From: an uncultured Hungatella sp.
GTDB lineage: Bacteria > Bacillota > Clostridia > Lachnospirales > Lachnospiraceae
Direction: 5' to 3'
DNA length: 5,996 nucleotides
Assembly: GCA_910586845.1 (NCBI GenBank)
Contig: CAJUJV010000036.1
Coordinates: 17,298 to 23,293 of the forward strand
In this document: positions 5,601-5,996 of the stretch, one piece after another
How the letters are laid out: every line of letters starts with the position of its first letter
How positions within the stretch are numbered: position 1 is the first letter of the stretch
Made by a program: the position numbers and the translations under genes
The notes under the pieces: generated by a model
Seen by the model: the letters and a program-made list of their open reading frames with translations, nothing else
Databases searched by the model: none
What the model was told of the DNA's origin: nothing

Positions 5601-5996
5601 AGGTGTTTCTATATCTGGAGGAACTGGTCCGCAGTGCGCCGGAGAAAGGACGTATTTCCGTCATCTATCTGCTTGCCCTCAGCAGGTATTACAGCGAGCA
5701 GCCACAGCTGAAGGATGAGCAGAAACAGCTGTGCCAGATGATCGTGGATCATCTGCTGGAAGAGGGGATGATCTTTCCCTACTTTAAACAGCTGGAAGGG
5801 CGGATACGGATTCCGGAAGAGATTCTTGACAGGGCCATCATCGGCCATGTATGTCAGAACGGCTCCCGGGCTGAGCTTCAGATCCGGATTCTTCCCCATG
5901 AAGAACGGTTTCACCGGGAAGAGATGAAGCGGGTTTATCAGGGGATCTTTGTGAGACAGAAGGTTCTTTTTGAAGGGGAGATCATGGAATACCAGA
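2666..5996 (+). CDS. Very large DUF5717-type protein: two Ig-like beta modules plus helical solenoid (3' end outside window)
   Basis: The frame is open for 1110 codons to the window edge without a stop. ATG at 2666 follows AGGTGAGG (2655-2662). I see no signal peptide or membrane segment, so it is probably cytoplasmic. Residues 35-115 and 189-290 each read as an Ig-like beta sandwich, and each ends in the same pattern: Y-x-[VI], then L-x-x-G, then G-x-[FI]-x-[LI]-x-T (residues 78-99 and 255-275). From about 300 onward, helical hairpins resembling TPR-like solenoids dominate, for example QLSLAQAELAAVLGKKEEA. They are interrupted at about 664-745 by a strand-rich segment (MKYVVVCYEEL; YVPIFSGEVTLLFQDAYGN). 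Size and make-up resemble the Lachnospiraceae DUF5717 family as I remember it; no biochemical role is established that I know of. It is transcribed divergently from the tRNA operon. The open frame with typical GTG/CTG-rich codon use makes it certain to be a gene; the family name is less sure. A scaffold or protein-binding role is inference. Confidence 0.9.
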   Translation, partial: MRERINRLAKGMIETEVPVLTVRPSVIEEEIKAGEKSRRELTVTSDNGLHGKGLVYSSNPRVKIINSSFGGIHSRIGYEVNSRYLEYGDVIEGTFYLVTNGGEKEVPYSFRVEAGNSGKILSQLKESKDFAALARRDYDLALRVFEFRDFTEAPFMKDLHIRAVYDGLHGQGSRFGQLEQFFIALGAKEPVKLCVEGLHREYYASDQAISDIVEIRKKGWGYLPVTVRVEGGFIQSLKKTISDEDFQEGKCDFHYRIDPSALHGGKNYGSITIETMYESIQVAIEAHGLPVRRGEPGNKRYSRYLSLRLEYEGQKEKTDILKDRMTEELEQLRMSGGESLQLSLAQAELAAVLGKKEEAKTYLAECCKQVQDRKMEEPVLYCLYEYAAVLAEPDQERKDSLRRLLGRYVEEGRADYLLFYLYTMCDENWCFENPGEVLSQLKVLFGEGCRSPFLYQQALDIWNQLPQLLYGIGAMELQALNYGARKGLVAEELAVKAAKLSGVIRQYQPLCCRMLKELYNRFPRREILEAVCSLMIRGECCRESDFVWYEKAVSQQLSLTRLYEYFLYSLPENYSQAIPKQVLLYFSYEHGLDRKSREILYENMIRYVGGETALYKEYERNISQFAVEQALESRISRRLAVIYEEMIYPDMVDSGLARVLPSILRSYRISCRNPQMKYVVVCYEELAEEAVYPLEDGIAYVPIFSGEVTLLFQDAYGNRYTKISHVKTRVLDRPELEKRCFELDPAQPMLLLAACREAASRETTEKKDKDVMEQAMGQLPLHPLYRRMLTEKLIRYYHSQDREESRILPVLALDAQALLKEQKSRLCEALIRHDYIKEAYDLINRFGCRISRESLQKLCSAMILEKLFDQNDLLLTLSFQVYEEKLADSVILDYLCEHFNGTCSQMYEVLVKGVKEKTETYDMEERLLAQMMFTGQVSRIDRVFALYVTRKKAGDAIVRAYFTVKSAEYFLRDVPASDKVFLYLEELVRSAPEKGRISVIYLLALSRYYSEQPQLKDEQKQLCQMIVDHLLEEGMIFPYFKQLEGRIRIPEEILDRAIIGHVCQNGSRAELQIRILPHEERFHREEMKRVYQGIFVRQKVLFEGEIMEYQ

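Overview
The window looks like a chromosomal segment from a Lachnospiraceae-type member of the Clostridia, with GC content near 50% by eye. The inference rests on gene content: a YtvI-like sporulation permease, a GH25-like wall protein with a repeat tail, a DUF4364-type winged-helix protein and a very large DUF5717-type protein. No mobile element, CRISPR array, integrase or phage gene is visible, and the region reads as ordinary core chromosome.

Layout. Positions 1-619 (+) hold the 3' part of a YtvI/AI-2E-family membrane protein. Its stop overlaps the ATG of a secreted GH25-like protein (619-1497, +) by one base, so the two are probably translationally coupled. A strong hairpin (1497-1544) separates this pair from a convergent minus-strand unit. 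Read in its own direction, that unit has a promoter (2527-2554), tRNA-Ala(CGC), tRNA-Val(CAC), a DUF4364-like winged-helix regulator and an 84-residue single-pass membrane protein that ends inside the shared terminator. Only 35 nt separate tRNA-Val from the DUF4364 start codon, so the protein genes may be read from the tRNA promoter. Divergently, from 2666 to the window edge (+), lies a 1110-codon open-ended gene. It encodes a large protein with two N-terminal Ig-like beta modules and a long alpha-helical solenoid, interrupted by a beta-rich segment. I assign it to DUF5717 with moderate confidence.

How the genes relate. The first pair suggests envelope or spore-related work: a sporulation-class permease coupled to a wall-directed protein. 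That protein keeps the GH25 DxE motif but lacks the usual first catalytic Asp. The tRNA pair supplies the optional C34 isoacceptors for GCG and GUG codons. The large divergent protein has no known biochemical role that I can state. I did not find a convincing new multi-gene system. The best leads are the atypical GH25 active site, the tRNA-to-regulator operon and the architecture of the giant protein.
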